From positions 1 to 48,703 of the forward strand of contig JBKCUK010000013.1 of assembly GCA_046318415.1 (NCBI GenBank): a stretch of 48,703 nt of DNA, in the 5' to 3' direction. The position numbers and the translations under genes were made by a program. The notes under the pieces were generated by a model. That model searched no databases. It was not told the DNA's origin and saw nothing but the letters and a program-made list of their open reading frames with translations. This document shows, piece by piece, positions 26,241 to 34,930 of the stretch. Source of the DNA: JBKCUK01 sp046318415. GTDB lineage: Bacteria; Pseudomonadota; Alphaproteobacteria; Caedimonadales; Caedimonadaceae. Position 1 is the first letter of the stretch. Each line of letters opens with the position of its first letter.

Positions 26241-27521
26241 ATGTCTACTGCAAAATCTCTTTTGGTTTCATCGGCACTCGCCCTGATGTGTGGCTTAAAT
26301 GCCGGGTGTATGACGTCAACTTCGTCCACGACATCAACCGAGGCTTCTGGTGCATCTTACGCCTCTCAACAACAGCTTGAATCCTGGCGTCAGCGCCACA
26401 GCGTTGCAAGAGAAACCACAACGACCACTAAGGAGACCTCACGCCCTTACTCTGAGAGCATTGCAAGCAATAGGGACGGGCTTACTGAGAATGACAGCAC
26501 CTGGTCTTCTTATTTAGACACCGCCTCCAAAGATCAAAAATATGAAGAAGCAAAGCGAAAGCTGGAAGAAGAAAAATGGCGCCGCGAGCGTGTTGAGCGC
26601 GACTTAGAGCGCGAAAGAGATGCCCAAAGACGCCAACAAGAAGAACTGACTCGGCGCCAGGCAGAAGAGTTGAAGCGTTTGCAGGCTGAAAATGAGAGGG
26701 AAAAAGAGCGCTTGCGTCAAAAAGCAATGGAGGAAGAGGCGCGCCTAAAAAAGGAAGCGGCAACACGGGCTGAAATTGAGCGTTTGAAGATCGAAAACGA
26801 GAAAAAGCTCAAAGCCGCGGAAGAGGACTTAAAACGCAAAATCGAGCAGCAACGCAAAGATTATGAATGGCAACAGCGCCAGGCCGAGCAAGAGCGTGTC
26901 CGCCGCGAGGCTGAGTTGAAACGCCAAGCAGAAGAGCAAGATCGCGCCCGCCGTGAGGCTGAGGTGAAGCGTCAGGCAGAAGAGCAAGAGCGTGTCCGCC
27001 GTGAGGTTGAGTTAAAGCGCCAGGCAGAAGATCAAGATCGCGCCCGTCGCGAGGCTGAATTAAAGCGCCAGGCGGAACAAGACCGTGTCCGCCGTGAGGC
27101 TGAAATGAAGCGCCAGGCGGAACAAGACCGCGCCCGCCGCGAGGCTGAGTTGAAGCGCCAGGCCGAGCAAGAGCGTGTCCGCCGCGAGGCTGAGATCAAG
27201 CGTCAAGCTGAAGAGCAAGACCGCGTGCGTCGTGAGGCTGAAATGAAGCGTCAGGCAGAAGAGCAAGACCGTGTCCGCCGCGAGGCTGAGATCAAGCGTC
27301 AAGCTGAAGAGCAAGACCGCGTGCGTCGTGAGGCTGAAATGAAGCGTCAGGCAGAAGAAGAGAAGGCACTAAAAGAAGCAGAGGCGAAACGCAAGGCTGA
27401 GCTCGATCGGGCGCGGGAAGAGGCCAATAAGAAGCGTCAAGAAGCCTATGATGCCCACTTGAAAACGCTTCAAGAGCAAAAGAGTGCTGCTCAGCCCTCG
27501 TCCTTTGGCAACGCGAACTAG
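26241..27521 (+). CDS. Exported or lipoprotein-like protein with long charged single-helix repeat
   Basis: 426 residues from the ATG at 26241, with AAGG five bases upstream; the frame is open from 26208. The signal peptide ends LNAGCMTS; the AGC before the cleavage site suits a lipoprotein although the -3 residue is Asn. A Ser/Thr-rich linker runs to about residue 100. From about residue 108 to 410 the protein is an uninterrupted Arg/Lys/Glu helix with 15-16-residue repeats (RVRREAEMKRQAEEQD), typical of single alpha helices or coiled coils and similar in composition to the TolA stalk. The repeat DNA includes a recent 96-bp duplication (27175-27357). It may span the periplasm or the cell surface. 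It is not TolA: it has no TolA C-terminal domain and no tol genes beside it. Confidence 0.8.
   Translation: MSTAKSLLVSSALALMCGLNAGCMTSTSSTTSTEASGASYASQQQLESWRQRHSVARETTTTTKETSRPYSESIASNRDGLTENDSTWSSYLDTASKDQKYEEAKRKLEEEKWRRERVERDLERERDAQRRQQEELTRRQAEELKRLQAENEREKERLRQKAMEEEARLKKEAATRAEIERLKIENEKKLKAAEEDLKRKIEQQRKDYEWQQRQAEQERVRREAELKRQAEEQDRARREAEVKRQAEEQERVRREVELKRQAEDQDRARREAELKRQAEQDRVRREAEMKRQAEQDRARREAELKRQAEQERVRREAEIKRQAEEQDRVRREAEMKRQAEEQDRVRREAEIKRQAEEQDRVRREAEMKRQAEEEKALKEAEAKRKAELDRAREEANKKRQEAYDAHLKTLQEQKSAAQPSSFGNAN
27175..27357 (+). repeat. Tandem 96-bp duplication within the charged-helix gene
   Basis: The block 27175-27270 is repeated without visible change from 27271 to about 27357. 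It is built of two 48-bp units (16 residues each). Older, more diverged 45- and 48-bp units extend upstream to about 26880. The identity suggests a recent slip or unequal crossover. Confidence 0.85.
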
Positions 27522-27552
27522 ATAGGCTTGCCTTTACTGATCCCAGAAAATC

Positions 27553-27590
27553 AAAGCCGCTTGTCTTAATAGAGGACGGGCGGCTTTTTT
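27553..27590 (+). terminator. Rho-independent terminator of the charged-helix gene
   Basis: AAGCCGC-TTGTC pairs with GACGG-GCGGCTT (two G-T pairs) and is followed by TTTT. It begins about 30 bases after the stop codon. Confidence 0.85.
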
Positions 27591-27620
27591 ACGTCGTGTC
27601 TGCCGGTAAAAAGCGTAGGC

Positions 27621-28835
27621 CTAGGGTTTGACAATCCGACGCACTCCTGGGATCCGGCCCATGACTTGATCGTTGAGTAGCCATGCACTGATAAGGGCAG
27701 TTGGGAAGATGATCGCCACTTTCAAAGCTATGGGTAGATCCGTGCTGGCCAGACTCCATTGCATCCAAACAACCATGGTTTCATGCCAAATGAACATCCC
27801 ATAACTGTTGCGGGCAAGACTGGTAAGCCATGGATTGGAGGCGCTCAAAAAACGATGGATGAGGGCTGTATAGGTTAAGGCCTGCAAAGTCACAAAGATG
27901 GCGTGCAGAGATGTGCGCAGTAAAATACCGGGCGCTGTTTGGGCATAAAGGGGCGCAACCGAATCCCAGTCGGCGCCCTGAGCCAAAAGGCGGCGGGCTG
28001 ACTCATCATAGGCCAGGTCACCGTAGCCCAGAGAATAGCCAATATAAGCGGCTCCCACAGCGACCATTGAGCCGAACCACAAAGGCCATTTGGCTGAAAA
28101 AGCGCGCCAGAAGTCTGGTTTTTGCAGCAAACCAGAAGCACTGATGCCAGCACCCAAAAGGAAAAATAATCCATGCAGGAGGAAACGAGATCCCTGAAGA
28201 TAGAAGAGTTTACCAAACCCGATCCACCAGGGCGCTCCCCATATTAAATCGCTGCCCCCAAGGATTAGGGCGGCGATGGCCATAAAACTCAGAATGCCCA
28301 GGCGGGGCTTTTTTATCATCCACGTGACCCACGTCCCAAGGGTGGGTGTGAAGGTGGGAATGAGTCGGGACAGAAGAAGCGTTATCACGCTATACAATAG
28401 CAGAGCATACATGACCCAGAAGGGGCCTGCTTGCAGCCGTTCGGTAAAAAAGACCTCAGTCCAAAATTCCCAATAGGAAAGGGTGGGATCCACATAGAAC
28501 TGGTGCCGTGGAAAGCTTAATAGCGGCACAATCAAAGGAATGCCAAAGACAAAAGGAAGACCAAGGCGCAGCAGGCGATTTTGCAGATATCCGCCCAGCC
28601 CTTTGTGCTCGACTGCTGGCAACACCCACATGCCCACGCACATAAACAGCAGCGGCATAATGATGCTGTTGTTGTGCAGGTACAAAACATCACAGATCCA
28701 GGTACGGGTTAGGTCTTTGAAAAACCAGAAACGACCCCAGGTCTCGGCATAGGCATGGATGGTATGATCAAAGATCAGCAGGGTAAAGGCAAAGGCTCGC
28801 AAGTGGTCAATGAAGGGAATGCGTTGTTGGTCCAT
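27621..28835 (-). CDS. Membrane acyltransferase, AT3/OpgC-like, copy 2
   Basis: 404 residues with about ten membrane helices. It fits the Acyltransferase_3 family (as in OpgC/MdoC, OafA), which moves acyl groups onto glycans at the inner membrane. The N-terminal FIDHLRAFAFTLLIFDHTIH carries the conserved Arg and the essential His of motif I. GFGKLFYLQGSRFLLHG and RNSYGMFIWHE are further conserved stretches. It is a tandem paralog of the gene at 28854: for example SDLIWGAPWWIGFGKLFY is shared by both. Its ATG is only 18 bases after the upstream gene stop, with AAGGAAGAG in between, so the two are one operon. Substrate unknown; OPG succinylation or surface polysaccharide acetylation are both possible. 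Confidence 0.9.
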   Translation of the reverse strand: MDQQRIPFIDHLRAFAFTLLIFDHTIHAYAETWGRFWFFKDLTRTWICDVLYLHNNSIIMPLLFMCVGMWVLPAVEHKGLGGYLQNRLLRLGLPFVFGIPLIVPLLSFPRHQFYVDPTLSYWEFWTEVFFTERLQAGPFWVMYALLLYSVITLLLSRLIPTFTPTLGTWVTWMIKKPRLGILSFMAIAALILGGSDLIWGAPWWIGFGKLFYLQGSRFLLHGLFFLLGAGISASGLLQKPDFWRAFSAKWPLWFGSMVAVGAAYIGYSLGYGDLAYDESARRLLAQGADWDSVAPLYAQTAPGILLRTSLHAIFVTLQALTYTALIHRFLSASNPWLTSLARNSYGMFIWHETMVVWMQWSLASTDLPIALKVAIIFPTALISAWLLNDQVMGRIPGVRRIVKP

Positions 28836-28853
28836 GATTTTTTTATCTCTTCC

Positions 28854-30086
28854 TTAAAGTACGCGCCGCAGACCTGGAATACGCAGTAAAACCTTCTGCA
28901 CTAAGGCCCATGAAACAACGAGGGCGCCGACACCTGAGATCAGCCATTTCACGAAACTGGGAATCTCGAGGCCATTCATGCCGAAATGGGCCCAAACCAC
29001 AAAAGGTTCATGGGTCAAGTAAATGCCGTAGGATGACACGGCAAGGGAGGCCCACAGGCGATGGGGATGATTCAGTTGGGCGCGAAAGAAGCCCAACAGA
29101 AACAGGCTTATGAAGGTGCAAAACAGTGCATGTAAAGTGGTGCGCGCAAGCACCATGGGTGCACCTTCCATGAAGACAGGCCACAGCGTCGTCCAGTCCT
29201 CCCCCTCGTGGAAGTGGCGACGCACCAAGACGTTGTAGGCGCCGTCCTCATAAAAATTCAAGGAATAACCGATGTACAAAGTGCCGGCGACGAGGGTGGT
29301 CACCAACAGCGTGGGCCATCGGTTGGCAAGGCCATCCCACAGCTTTGGTTTTTCAAGCAAACCTGCTTCTGCGATCAGGGCGCCCAGCAAGAAATAGAAC
29401 GCCTGTAGCAGGAAGCGAGAGCCCTGAACATAAAACAGCTTGCCAAAGCCAATCCACCAGGGCGCGCCCCAGATCAGATCGCTGATGCCCAGCAGAAGGG
29501 CGGAGGTGAAGATCACCAGACCCAGCGCCAACCATGGTCTTGCCACCATGGACTGAACGCCCCGGGCCAGGAGTCTTATCACCCCCGGTACTAAGCTGTA
29601 GATCAACACCAGAACAGTGGTCAGCAGCACAAGGTAATAGATGAACCACAACGGGCCTGCTTGCCATTTGCTCATCAATTCGGGATCACTAAAAAGGCCA
29701 AGCCAATACTCCCCAAAGCCCATGAGTGGGTTCTCTTTAAACACATACCTTGGGTAGGTCAGAAGCGGGCAAAGAAGAGGCAATCCAACCAAAAAGGGCA
29801 CCACGAGGCGCAGGAAACGTTCTTTAGCAAAGCTCAGATAACCGCGGCGCTTCAGGGAAGGAAGCACAAAAAGTCCGGCCAAAAAAAACAACAGCATCAT
29901 CATGAAACCGTTGTTAATCATATGTAAAACATCAAAAAAGGTGTCGCGGTCAAAGTCTGGAAAAAACCAGAACCGGCCAAAACGTAGTGCATACCCTTGG
30001 ACTGCATGATCCAGGACCACCAACACAACCAAAAAGCCTCGCAAATAATCCATAAAAATCAGGCGTTCAGGGCGGCTTGAGTTCAT
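28854..30086 (-). CDS. Membrane acyltransferase, AT3/OpgC-like, copy 1
   Basis: 410 residues from the ATG at 30086; an ATG three codons upstream (30095) is equally possible, and neither has a strong ribosome binding site. About ten membrane helices. Motif I reads FMDYLRGFLVVLVVLDHAVQ, with Arg and His placed as in Acyltransferase_3 proteins, and VSSYGIYLTHEPFVVW is the C-terminal conserved segment. It is close to its neighbour at 27621 over the whole length and is the first gene of a two-gene operon. Two tandem copies may acylate different positions or sugars. Confidence 0.9.
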   Translation of the reverse strand: MNSSRPERLIFMDYLRGFLVVLVVLDHAVQGYALRFGRFWFFPDFDRDTFFDVLHMINNGFMMMLLFFLAGLFVLPSLKRRGYLSFAKERFLRLVVPFLVGLPLLCPLLTYPRYVFKENPLMGFGEYWLGLFSDPELMSKWQAGPLWFIYYLVLLTTVLVLIYSLVPGVIRLLARGVQSMVARPWLALGLVIFTSALLLGISDLIWGAPWWIGFGKLFYVQGSRFLLQAFYFLLGALIAEAGLLEKPKLWDGLANRWPTLLVTTLVAGTLYIGYSLNFYEDGAYNVLVRRHFHEGEDWTTLWPVFMEGAPMVLARTTLHALFCTFISLFLLGFFRAQLNHPHRLWASLAVSSYGIYLTHEPFVVWAHFGMNGLEIPSFVKWLISGVGALVVSWALVQKVLLRIPGLRRVL

Positions 30087-30290
30087 GATCACCATCGTTA
30101 TCTTATTTTATGATGTGATTAGCTTAGCTTGAATATGAAAGGCTGACTAGGACCTCTGCTTGGCGCCACAGGTGATAGCTGATGGGAGTCACAGCACCTC
30201 AAACGAAAAGGCGCAAATCCCCTTTGGCACACGCAAAAACCATATTAGACTGGTCTCATGAACCAAAAGAGTTGAACGAAGGAAAACACC

Positions 30291-30965
30291 ATGAACAAAG
30301 TAGCCGGATTACTTTTTGTCTCCATGATGACCAGCGTTGCCCACGCCAATCACTACATGGGGGCGGCCCATCTTAACCAGCAAAAGGCAAAGGATGTGCG
30401 CGTCGATGGCTTTGCCGAGGTAAAAGACAGTGAGTTCCAATCCCTTCAGGTCAATGGTGCGCTGGAATTTGAGAACCTCAAGGTCGAAAAAAGCGTGACC
30501 GTTGCGGGTGCCGTTAAGGGGGAGCACCTCAAAACTCACAAACTTGAAGTTCACGGGGGGTTTGAGGCTGAAGATGTTGAGGTTGTTGAAATGAGGGTCG
30601 ATGGCAGTGCAGAGGCAGATAGCCTGCGCGTGAGAGGCCCATTGAACGTGCATGGATCCTTGTCGGGGGAGAAGATCGACGTGACAGGCGAAACCCTCGT
30701 TGCGGGTGGTATGGATGTGGAAGAAAGCCAGTTCGCGCACGTCAAGGTATCAGGTGAAAAAGTGGTGCTGGATGATACCACTGTTGCCAATCTCATCATT
30801 CAAAAAACAAATAAGGACAGACCCCAAGTCGTTATTTTGAAAGGCAAAACCCGCATTGACGGCGATATCGTCTTCGAAACAGGTAAAGGCGAGGTGGTCC
30901 AATCCGACAAGGCCACAATTAAAGGTCAGGTCAAAGGCGGCACCATTACCAAGAAGCAAGACTAA
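30291..30965 (+). CDS. Exported beta-solenoid, bactofilin-like repeat protein
   Basis: 224 residues. The ATG has AAGGAA seven bases upstream. Residues 1-19 form a signal peptide (MNKVAGLLFVSMMTS, cleavage after AHA). From about residue 35 the sequence is a regular series of short beta turns of the V-x-G / L-x-V-x-G kind (VRVDGFAEV, LQVNGALEF, VTVAGAVKG, LEVHGGFEA, MRVDGSAEA, LNVHGSLSG), as in bactofilins and polymer-forming cytoskeletal proteins. Bactofilins are cytoplasmic; here the signal peptide points to the periplasm or outside. It ends ATIKGQVKGGTITKKQD. The solenoid is clear from the pattern, the relationship to bactofilins is only structural analogy. Confidence 0.8.
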   Translation: MNKVAGLLFVSMMTSVAHANHYMGAAHLNQQKAKDVRVDGFAEVKDSEFQSLQVNGALEFENLKVEKSVTVAGAVKGEHLKTHKLEVHGGFEAEDVEVVEMRVDGSAEADSLRVRGPLNVHGSLSGEKIDVTGETLVAGGMDVEESQFAHVKVSGEKVVLDDTTVANLIIQKTNKDRPQVVILKGKTRIDGDIVFETGKGEVVQSDKATIKGQVKGGTITKKQD

Positions 30966-31284
30966 CCGTATTCCGACCCGATCGGGTATCTCGATTGTCG
31001 TGAGTGCTGGCAGAGGTCCATCGGCACAGGGGTTAAATGCTCGTGAGGTGTTCACGAAACCCACATCAACCTCTCCCGTCCTTGTGACTAGGGGGGCGGG
31101 CTGGCATGCCGTGTAAACCCGATGCACATAAGGCCCGCTGATCCTCAAATTTTCATGGATTGGGTGCCCGCACTCTTGGTCTCGAGGGTTTCTTAAATCC
31201 ATCAATTAAGGGTGCACCGAAAACAGCAGATGACCCTATGCCAGGTGGGTTTTTATGGGCAAAGGGTCTGCTGGATGGCTTGTT
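30966..31284. other. Intergenic region, nothing recognised
   Basis: 319 bases between the convergent solenoid and small exported-protein genes. A short palindrome CCCGATCGGG lies at about 30977, without a following T-run. No gene or clear terminator is seen. Confidence 0.5.
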
Positions 31285-31755
31285 TTAGCGCGCTTGGGCG
31301 GGCTGATTGCCTGTCTCAAAACCAACGAGTGTTGGTATGGCCCCTTGATTTTGGTTCTTGTGGGCAGAGAGGCCAAACTTATTTTCCAAAAGGTGCGCCA
31401 AGAGATCCTCAAGACGTTTGTCAGCTGTCTCTTCCTGATGGGTTGTTTGCCCTTCGAACGCCGAGAGCGAAAGTGCCTCTAGTTTTGTCGTCAGGTCTTG
31501 GGTCTGGGCGCCACTAAGCGGATTGCCCTGACCCTCGTGGGTATTGGTTTCAGAGGCCACGGCAGCATCCTCATGGTCCTCATCGAACGCTTCGATGGGG
31601 GTGGTATCCATGACATTCATCAGCACACTTGGACTGTCTGCGCTGGTTTCCTCAACTTCACCAATGCCATGCGAAACTGCTTTTGCCTGAGGGGCACTCA
31701 TTGCCAAAGCTAGGCTAAGAATTTGAGAAAAACTGAGTATTTTTTGCACCGCCAT
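31285..31755 (-). CDS. Small acidic exported protein
   Basis: 156 residues from the ATG at 31755, chosen for AGGA eight bases upstream; the frame is open to 31818. The signal peptide is MAVQKILSFSQILSLALAMS with cleavage near AKA. The mature protein is acidic and low in complexity (FDEDHEDAAVASETN), with a helical segment ADKRLEDLLAHLLENKFG toward the end. No family is recognised. It follows xerC on the same strand after 66 bases and could be part of that transcript. Confidence 0.7.
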   Translation of the reverse strand: MAVQKILSFSQILSLALAMSAPQAKAVSHGIGEVEETSADSPSVLMNVMDTTPIEAFDEDHEDAAVASETNTHEGQGNPLSGAQTQDLTTKLEALSLSAFEGQTTHQEETADKRLEDLLAHLLENKFGLSAHKNQNQGAIPTLVGFETGNQPAQAR

Positions 31756-31821
31756 TTTACCATCCTGAAAAAAACACGACCTAGATCTAATGTGACCGAT
31801 TTTTGGGGAGGGATTCAAGTG

Positions 31822-32793
31822 TTAACCTTTGTCCCCATCGCTTTTGGCCCGGGGATGCGCCGCTAGGTAAGCTGTGATCATGGCTTGATCTTCAAGGGCT
31901 GTGTAGTGCTGGGTGGTGCTGAGATTCGCGTGTCCCAGTAATTCTTGGATGGTTCGAAGGTCCGCACCTTCGGCCAATAAATGGGTAGCAAAGCTGTGGC
32001 GCAACTTATGGGGTGTTGCCGATTCGTTGAGATTAAATTCGTGACGCAGGCGGCGCATCTGGCGCTGGGCCACGCCAGCAGCAAGGGGACCGCCGCGCGC
32101 GCCGATAAAAAGGGGCGCCTGAGGTGTTTGACGCTCAGGATGCTGGGCTAGGTAGGCCCTCATTTTCTCTTGGACGGGTTGCAGGACCGGCACCAAACGT
32201 TCGCGACCACCTTTGCCCTTGATGCGCAGAAAATCAAGATTGCCTGCGACCTGGTGGACCTGCAATCCAAGGGCTTCGCCTAAGCGCAACCCACAGCCAT
32301 AAAGGAGGGCAAACAGAGCCTGATCGCGGGCATCCAGAAAAGGATCGTTATTCACAGCTGTGGCTGCTTCTGTTGTCAGACGCGCCTCAACGGGGGGGAG
32401 CGGGCGGGGCAGTGCTGTGCGAAGCTTTGGTGCACGCATTTCAGCTGCAGCGGTGTTTTTTAGGCCGTGGCGCCGCTCAAGATACCTGTAAAAGCTGCGC
32501 AAACAGGATAAGGCCCTGGCGTTTGAGCGCGCGCGCACACCTTCATTCAGGCGGGCAGAGAAAAAAGCACGCAAATCCCTTAGTTCGAGGGTTAACAGGA
32601 TCTCCCGAGAGGCCGGATGACCATGGTAAGCTTGTAAAAAAGTCAAGAAAGCCCGGATATCTTGGACGTAGGATATGAGGGTATGGCTTGCCATGAGCTT
32701 TTCATGGCTGAGGTAAGTGAGCCAGGCTTTTACCATATCAAGGGCGGATGGCGCCGCAAGACCCTCAAGTTTTGCAAGGAGCGGGTTTTGCAT
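31822..32793 (-). CDS. xerC: Tyrosine recombinase XerC/XerD type
   Basis: 323 residues from the ATG at 32793, which gives the normal Xer length; the frame extends to 32937 through the preceding gene. Site-specific recombinase that resolves chromosome dimers at dif with its partner. The N-terminal SAM-like domain holds SHEKLMASHTLISYVQDIRAF; the catalytic domain shows GCGLRLGEAL (first Arg), KGKGGRERLVP (Lys), H262-K-L-R265, LGH288 and the nucleophile Tyr297 in HYT. All catalytic residues are present. It overlaps the end of the upstream serine-hydrolase-like gene by 29 bases, so translational coupling is likely. Xer is called xerC from its place next to the transaldolase gene, common in alphaproteobacteria; xerD cannot be excluded. 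Confidence 0.9.
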   Translation of the reverse strand: MQNPLLAKLEGLAAPSALDMVKAWLTYLSHEKLMASHTLISYVQDIRAFLTFLQAYHGHPASREILLTLELRDLRAFFSARLNEGVRARSNARALSCLRSFYRYLERRHGLKNTAAAEMRAPKLRTALPRPLPPVEARLTTEAATAVNNDPFLDARDQALFALLYGCGLRLGEALGLQVHQVAGNLDFLRIKGKGGRERLVPVLQPVQEKMRAYLAQHPERQTPQAPLFIGARGGPLAAGVAQRQMRRLRHEFNLNESATPHKLRHSFATHLLAEGADLRTIQELLGHANLSTTQHYTALEDQAMITAYLAAHPRAKSDGDKG

Positions 32794-34087
32794 GCCGTTT
32801 CTTTTTTGACTTACTTTTGGTTTTCTTGGGCAAAGCCGAGGACTGCGTCGCCTCAGTTGATTGCCCTTGGGTTCTGTCACGGGCTCTTTGCAGAATCCCA
32901 TGGATACGCGCCGCCCAATTGATCTCCGGCAGATCAAGAAAAAGATCTAAAAAGGTGGCCATGACACCCAGACTCCAGAACGGTTCGCCTTGCGGGTGGA
33001 AAAGGCCATTACACAGAATAACGATGCCAATTTGATGCTTTGGGATAAAGGCGATGCGGTGCTCGGCCCCCCACAGCAGCCCACCTTGGGTCACAACATC
33101 CTCGCCCGCCCAACGATAAATGCTCCAGCCCAAGCCATAGCTGGCTGCACTCAGGCGCTCGGCAAAGGGGTAAAGCTTTTGCAACGTTCTGGGAGTTGGC
33201 GTGCGCGGTTGGTGCATTTGGCGTAGGGATTTGGCACTGATCACATCGCGCCGTCCTTGTAAGTTGGCCACCAGCCAGTTGCCCATATCTTTGATTGAGG
33301 CATTAAGCCCCATGGCCGCATAAAGATCAAACGCAGGTCCAGAAGGGGTTATGGGCACCCATGTTTGTTTCGTCTTCAACCAGGTGTGCGGTGTGATCCG
33401 GTCACGTGCTGAGAGCAGCGCTTGCAGTCCCAAAGAGGCACTGTCCATGCGCAAAGGTTTGAAAAGACGTTCCTCAACAAGGGTTTTGTAAGGTATGTCA
33501 GACGCCGTTCGCAAAACGGGATCAATGAGATTGAAGACCACATTTTGGTACGAAAAAGCCCGACCTTGGGCATGGTTGAGCGGGAGTTTGGGGAGTTGGG
33601 TGATGGCAGCCTCAAAGGGCTGGCCCTTGTCCATCAATTCGCCCAAAGCCCGTGATGGCAGCCCCGTCGTTTGTCCAATGAGATCCTTGACTTGCAGTTG
33701 ACGGGTCGCAAATTCCGTATGGAGCTTGAGGTCGGGGAGATACTGAATTACCTGGTCATCCAGACTTAAAATCCGCTCGTGATTAAGGAGGACGGTCAGG
33801 GTTGCGGCAAAGCCCTTGGCAAGCGCTGCCACCGGAAAGACGGTGTCTTCCGTGATCACGTCAGCGCGACCATAGGTGCGGGTGCCCCGGCAAATGATGT
33901 GACGAATCTGGCCTTTGTAGACAATCGCGATGGCCACACCAGGCGGTGGCATGTGATTGAGGTAGGCCTCTAACTTTGGCTCGAAACGGGCAATGACTTG
34001 ATCGATATCAGAGATGACCGCAAAGCCTGGTTTCAGTCCCATTCCTATGCAAAGAAAGGTGAATAAAGCAAGCCACCGCCGCCGCAT
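32765..34087 (-). CDS. Exported serine-hydrolase (beta-lactamase family) protein lacking the catalytic Ser
   Basis: 440 residues from the ATG at 34087, whose A is also the last base of the transaldolase stop (TGATG overlap). Signal peptide: residues 1-23 (hydrophobic WLALFTFLCIGMG, cleavage near GFA). The fold is that of class C beta-lactamase/DD-peptidase-like hydrolases: GVAIAIVYKG, DTVFPVAALAKGF, LIGQTTGLPSR, FSYQNVVFN (YxN motif kept), HRIAFIPKHQIGIVILCN. The SxxK motif reads A88-L-A-K91: Lys is kept, but the nucleophilic Ser is Ala, and the HxG/KTG region reads TQGG. So ordinary catalysis is unlikely. The C-terminus is very basic (PKKTKSKSKKKRHAKP). It may be a binding pseudo-enzyme. Confidence 0.85.
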   Translation of the reverse strand: MRRRWLALFTFLCIGMGLKPGFAVISDIDQVIARFEPKLEAYLNHMPPPGVAIAIVYKGQIRHIICRGTRTYGRADVITEDTVFPVAALAKGFAATLTVLLNHERILSLDDQVIQYLPDLKLHTEFATRQLQVKDLIGQTTGLPSRALGELMDKGQPFEAAITQLPKLPLNHAQGRAFSYQNVVFNLIDPVLRTASDIPYKTLVEERLFKPLRMDSASLGLQALLSARDRITPHTWLKTKQTWVPITPSGPAFDLYAAMGLNASIKDMGNWLVANLQGRRDVISAKSLRQMHQPRTPTPRTLQKLYPFAERLSAASYGLGWSIYRWAGEDVVTQGGLLWGAEHRIAFIPKHQIGIVILCNGLFHPQGEPFWSLGVMATFLDLFLDLPEINWAARIHGILQRARDRTQGQSTEATQSSALPKKTKSKSKKKRHAKPAPCKT

Positions 34088-34743
34088 CAGGCGATCCTCT
34101 GACCGGTTGCCGCCCAATCCTTCAAAAAGGCCTCAAGGCCACTTTGGGTAAGGGGGTGCTGAAACAGCTGATGGAAAATCTTGGGCGGTAGCGTCGCCAC
34201 ATCGGCGCCGCGCTTGGCCACTTCTGCCACATGCAAGGGGCTGCGGATGGAGGCGGCTAAAATCTGGGTATGGATGGCTTCATAATTGTCATAGATGCAG
34301 ACAATATCCTCAATGAGGGTCAGGCCATCTTGAGCCAGATCGTCCAAGCGTCCTAAGAAAGGCGAGATAAAGGTGGCGCCAGCTTTGGCCGCCAGTAGGG
34401 CTTGGGTGGCGGTAAAACATAAGGTCACGTTGACTTGGATGCCTTGGCGGGTGAAATCCCGGCAGGCGCGAAGACCATCGGGCGTCAGTGGCACCTTGAT
34501 GCATACATTTTCCGCAATGTGCGCGAGTTTATCCCCCTCGCGCATCATCTCCTGCCAGGTGGTGGCCGTGACCTCTGCACTGACGGGACCTTTAATCATT
34601 TTGCAGATCTCTGCAATAACCTCAGCGATGTTGCGCCCCGATTTGGCAATCAAAGTGGGATTGGTTGTGACCCCGTCCACAAGACCGTATTCGGCCAGCT
34701 GTGCGATTTCCTCAGTATCCGCGCTGTCCACAAAGAACTTCAT
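34087..34743 (-). CDS. tal: Transaldolase / fructose-6-phosphate aldolase-like (small TalC type)
   Basis: 218 residues from the ATG at 34743 (GGGGG eight bases upstream), the size of the short TalC/MipB/FSA subfamily. It is a Schiff-base aldolase of the pentose phosphate pathway that moves dihydroxyacetone units. Seen: MKFFVDSADTEEI at the start, VDGVTTNPTLIAKSG, CIKVPLT with the catalytic Lys, NVTLCFTATQALLAAKAGA and FISPFLGRLDD. Transaldolase versus fructose-6-phosphate aldolase cannot be told from this alone. First gene of an operon with the hydrolase-like gene (1-base overlap) and xerC. Confidence 0.95.
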   Translation of the reverse strand: MKFFVDSADTEEIAQLAEYGLVDGVTTNPTLIAKSGRNIAEVIAEICKMIKGPVSAEVTATTWQEMMREGDKLAHIAENVCIKVPLTPDGLRACRDFTRQGIQVNVTLCFTATQALLAAKAGATFISPFLGRLDDLAQDGLTLIEDIVCIYDNYEAIHTQILAASIRSPLHVAEVAKRGADVATLPPKIFHQLFQHPLTQSGLEAFLKDWAATGQRIA

Positions 34744-34930
34744 TCCAGAAACCCCCGTTTTTTGGACTATGATACACCTTCGTCCAAAAGATGTACTGGT
34801 TTTTTTCGTACCCACTGACGGGGGGCGTACGTGGTGGCCAGAGGTTCTAGGAAACTTAGGCGTTATGTGTCTTGGTGTCTCGCGCTTGGCGCCTGGTCCG
34901 TTTTTCTTTTGTGAGCCCTATTCCTTGTTC

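Noticed and set aside
26241..27521. TolA as identity of the charged-helix protein
   Set aside because: Composition alone is alike; there is no N-terminal TolA membrane anchor motif, no C-terminal TolA domain and no tol-pal genes nearby.
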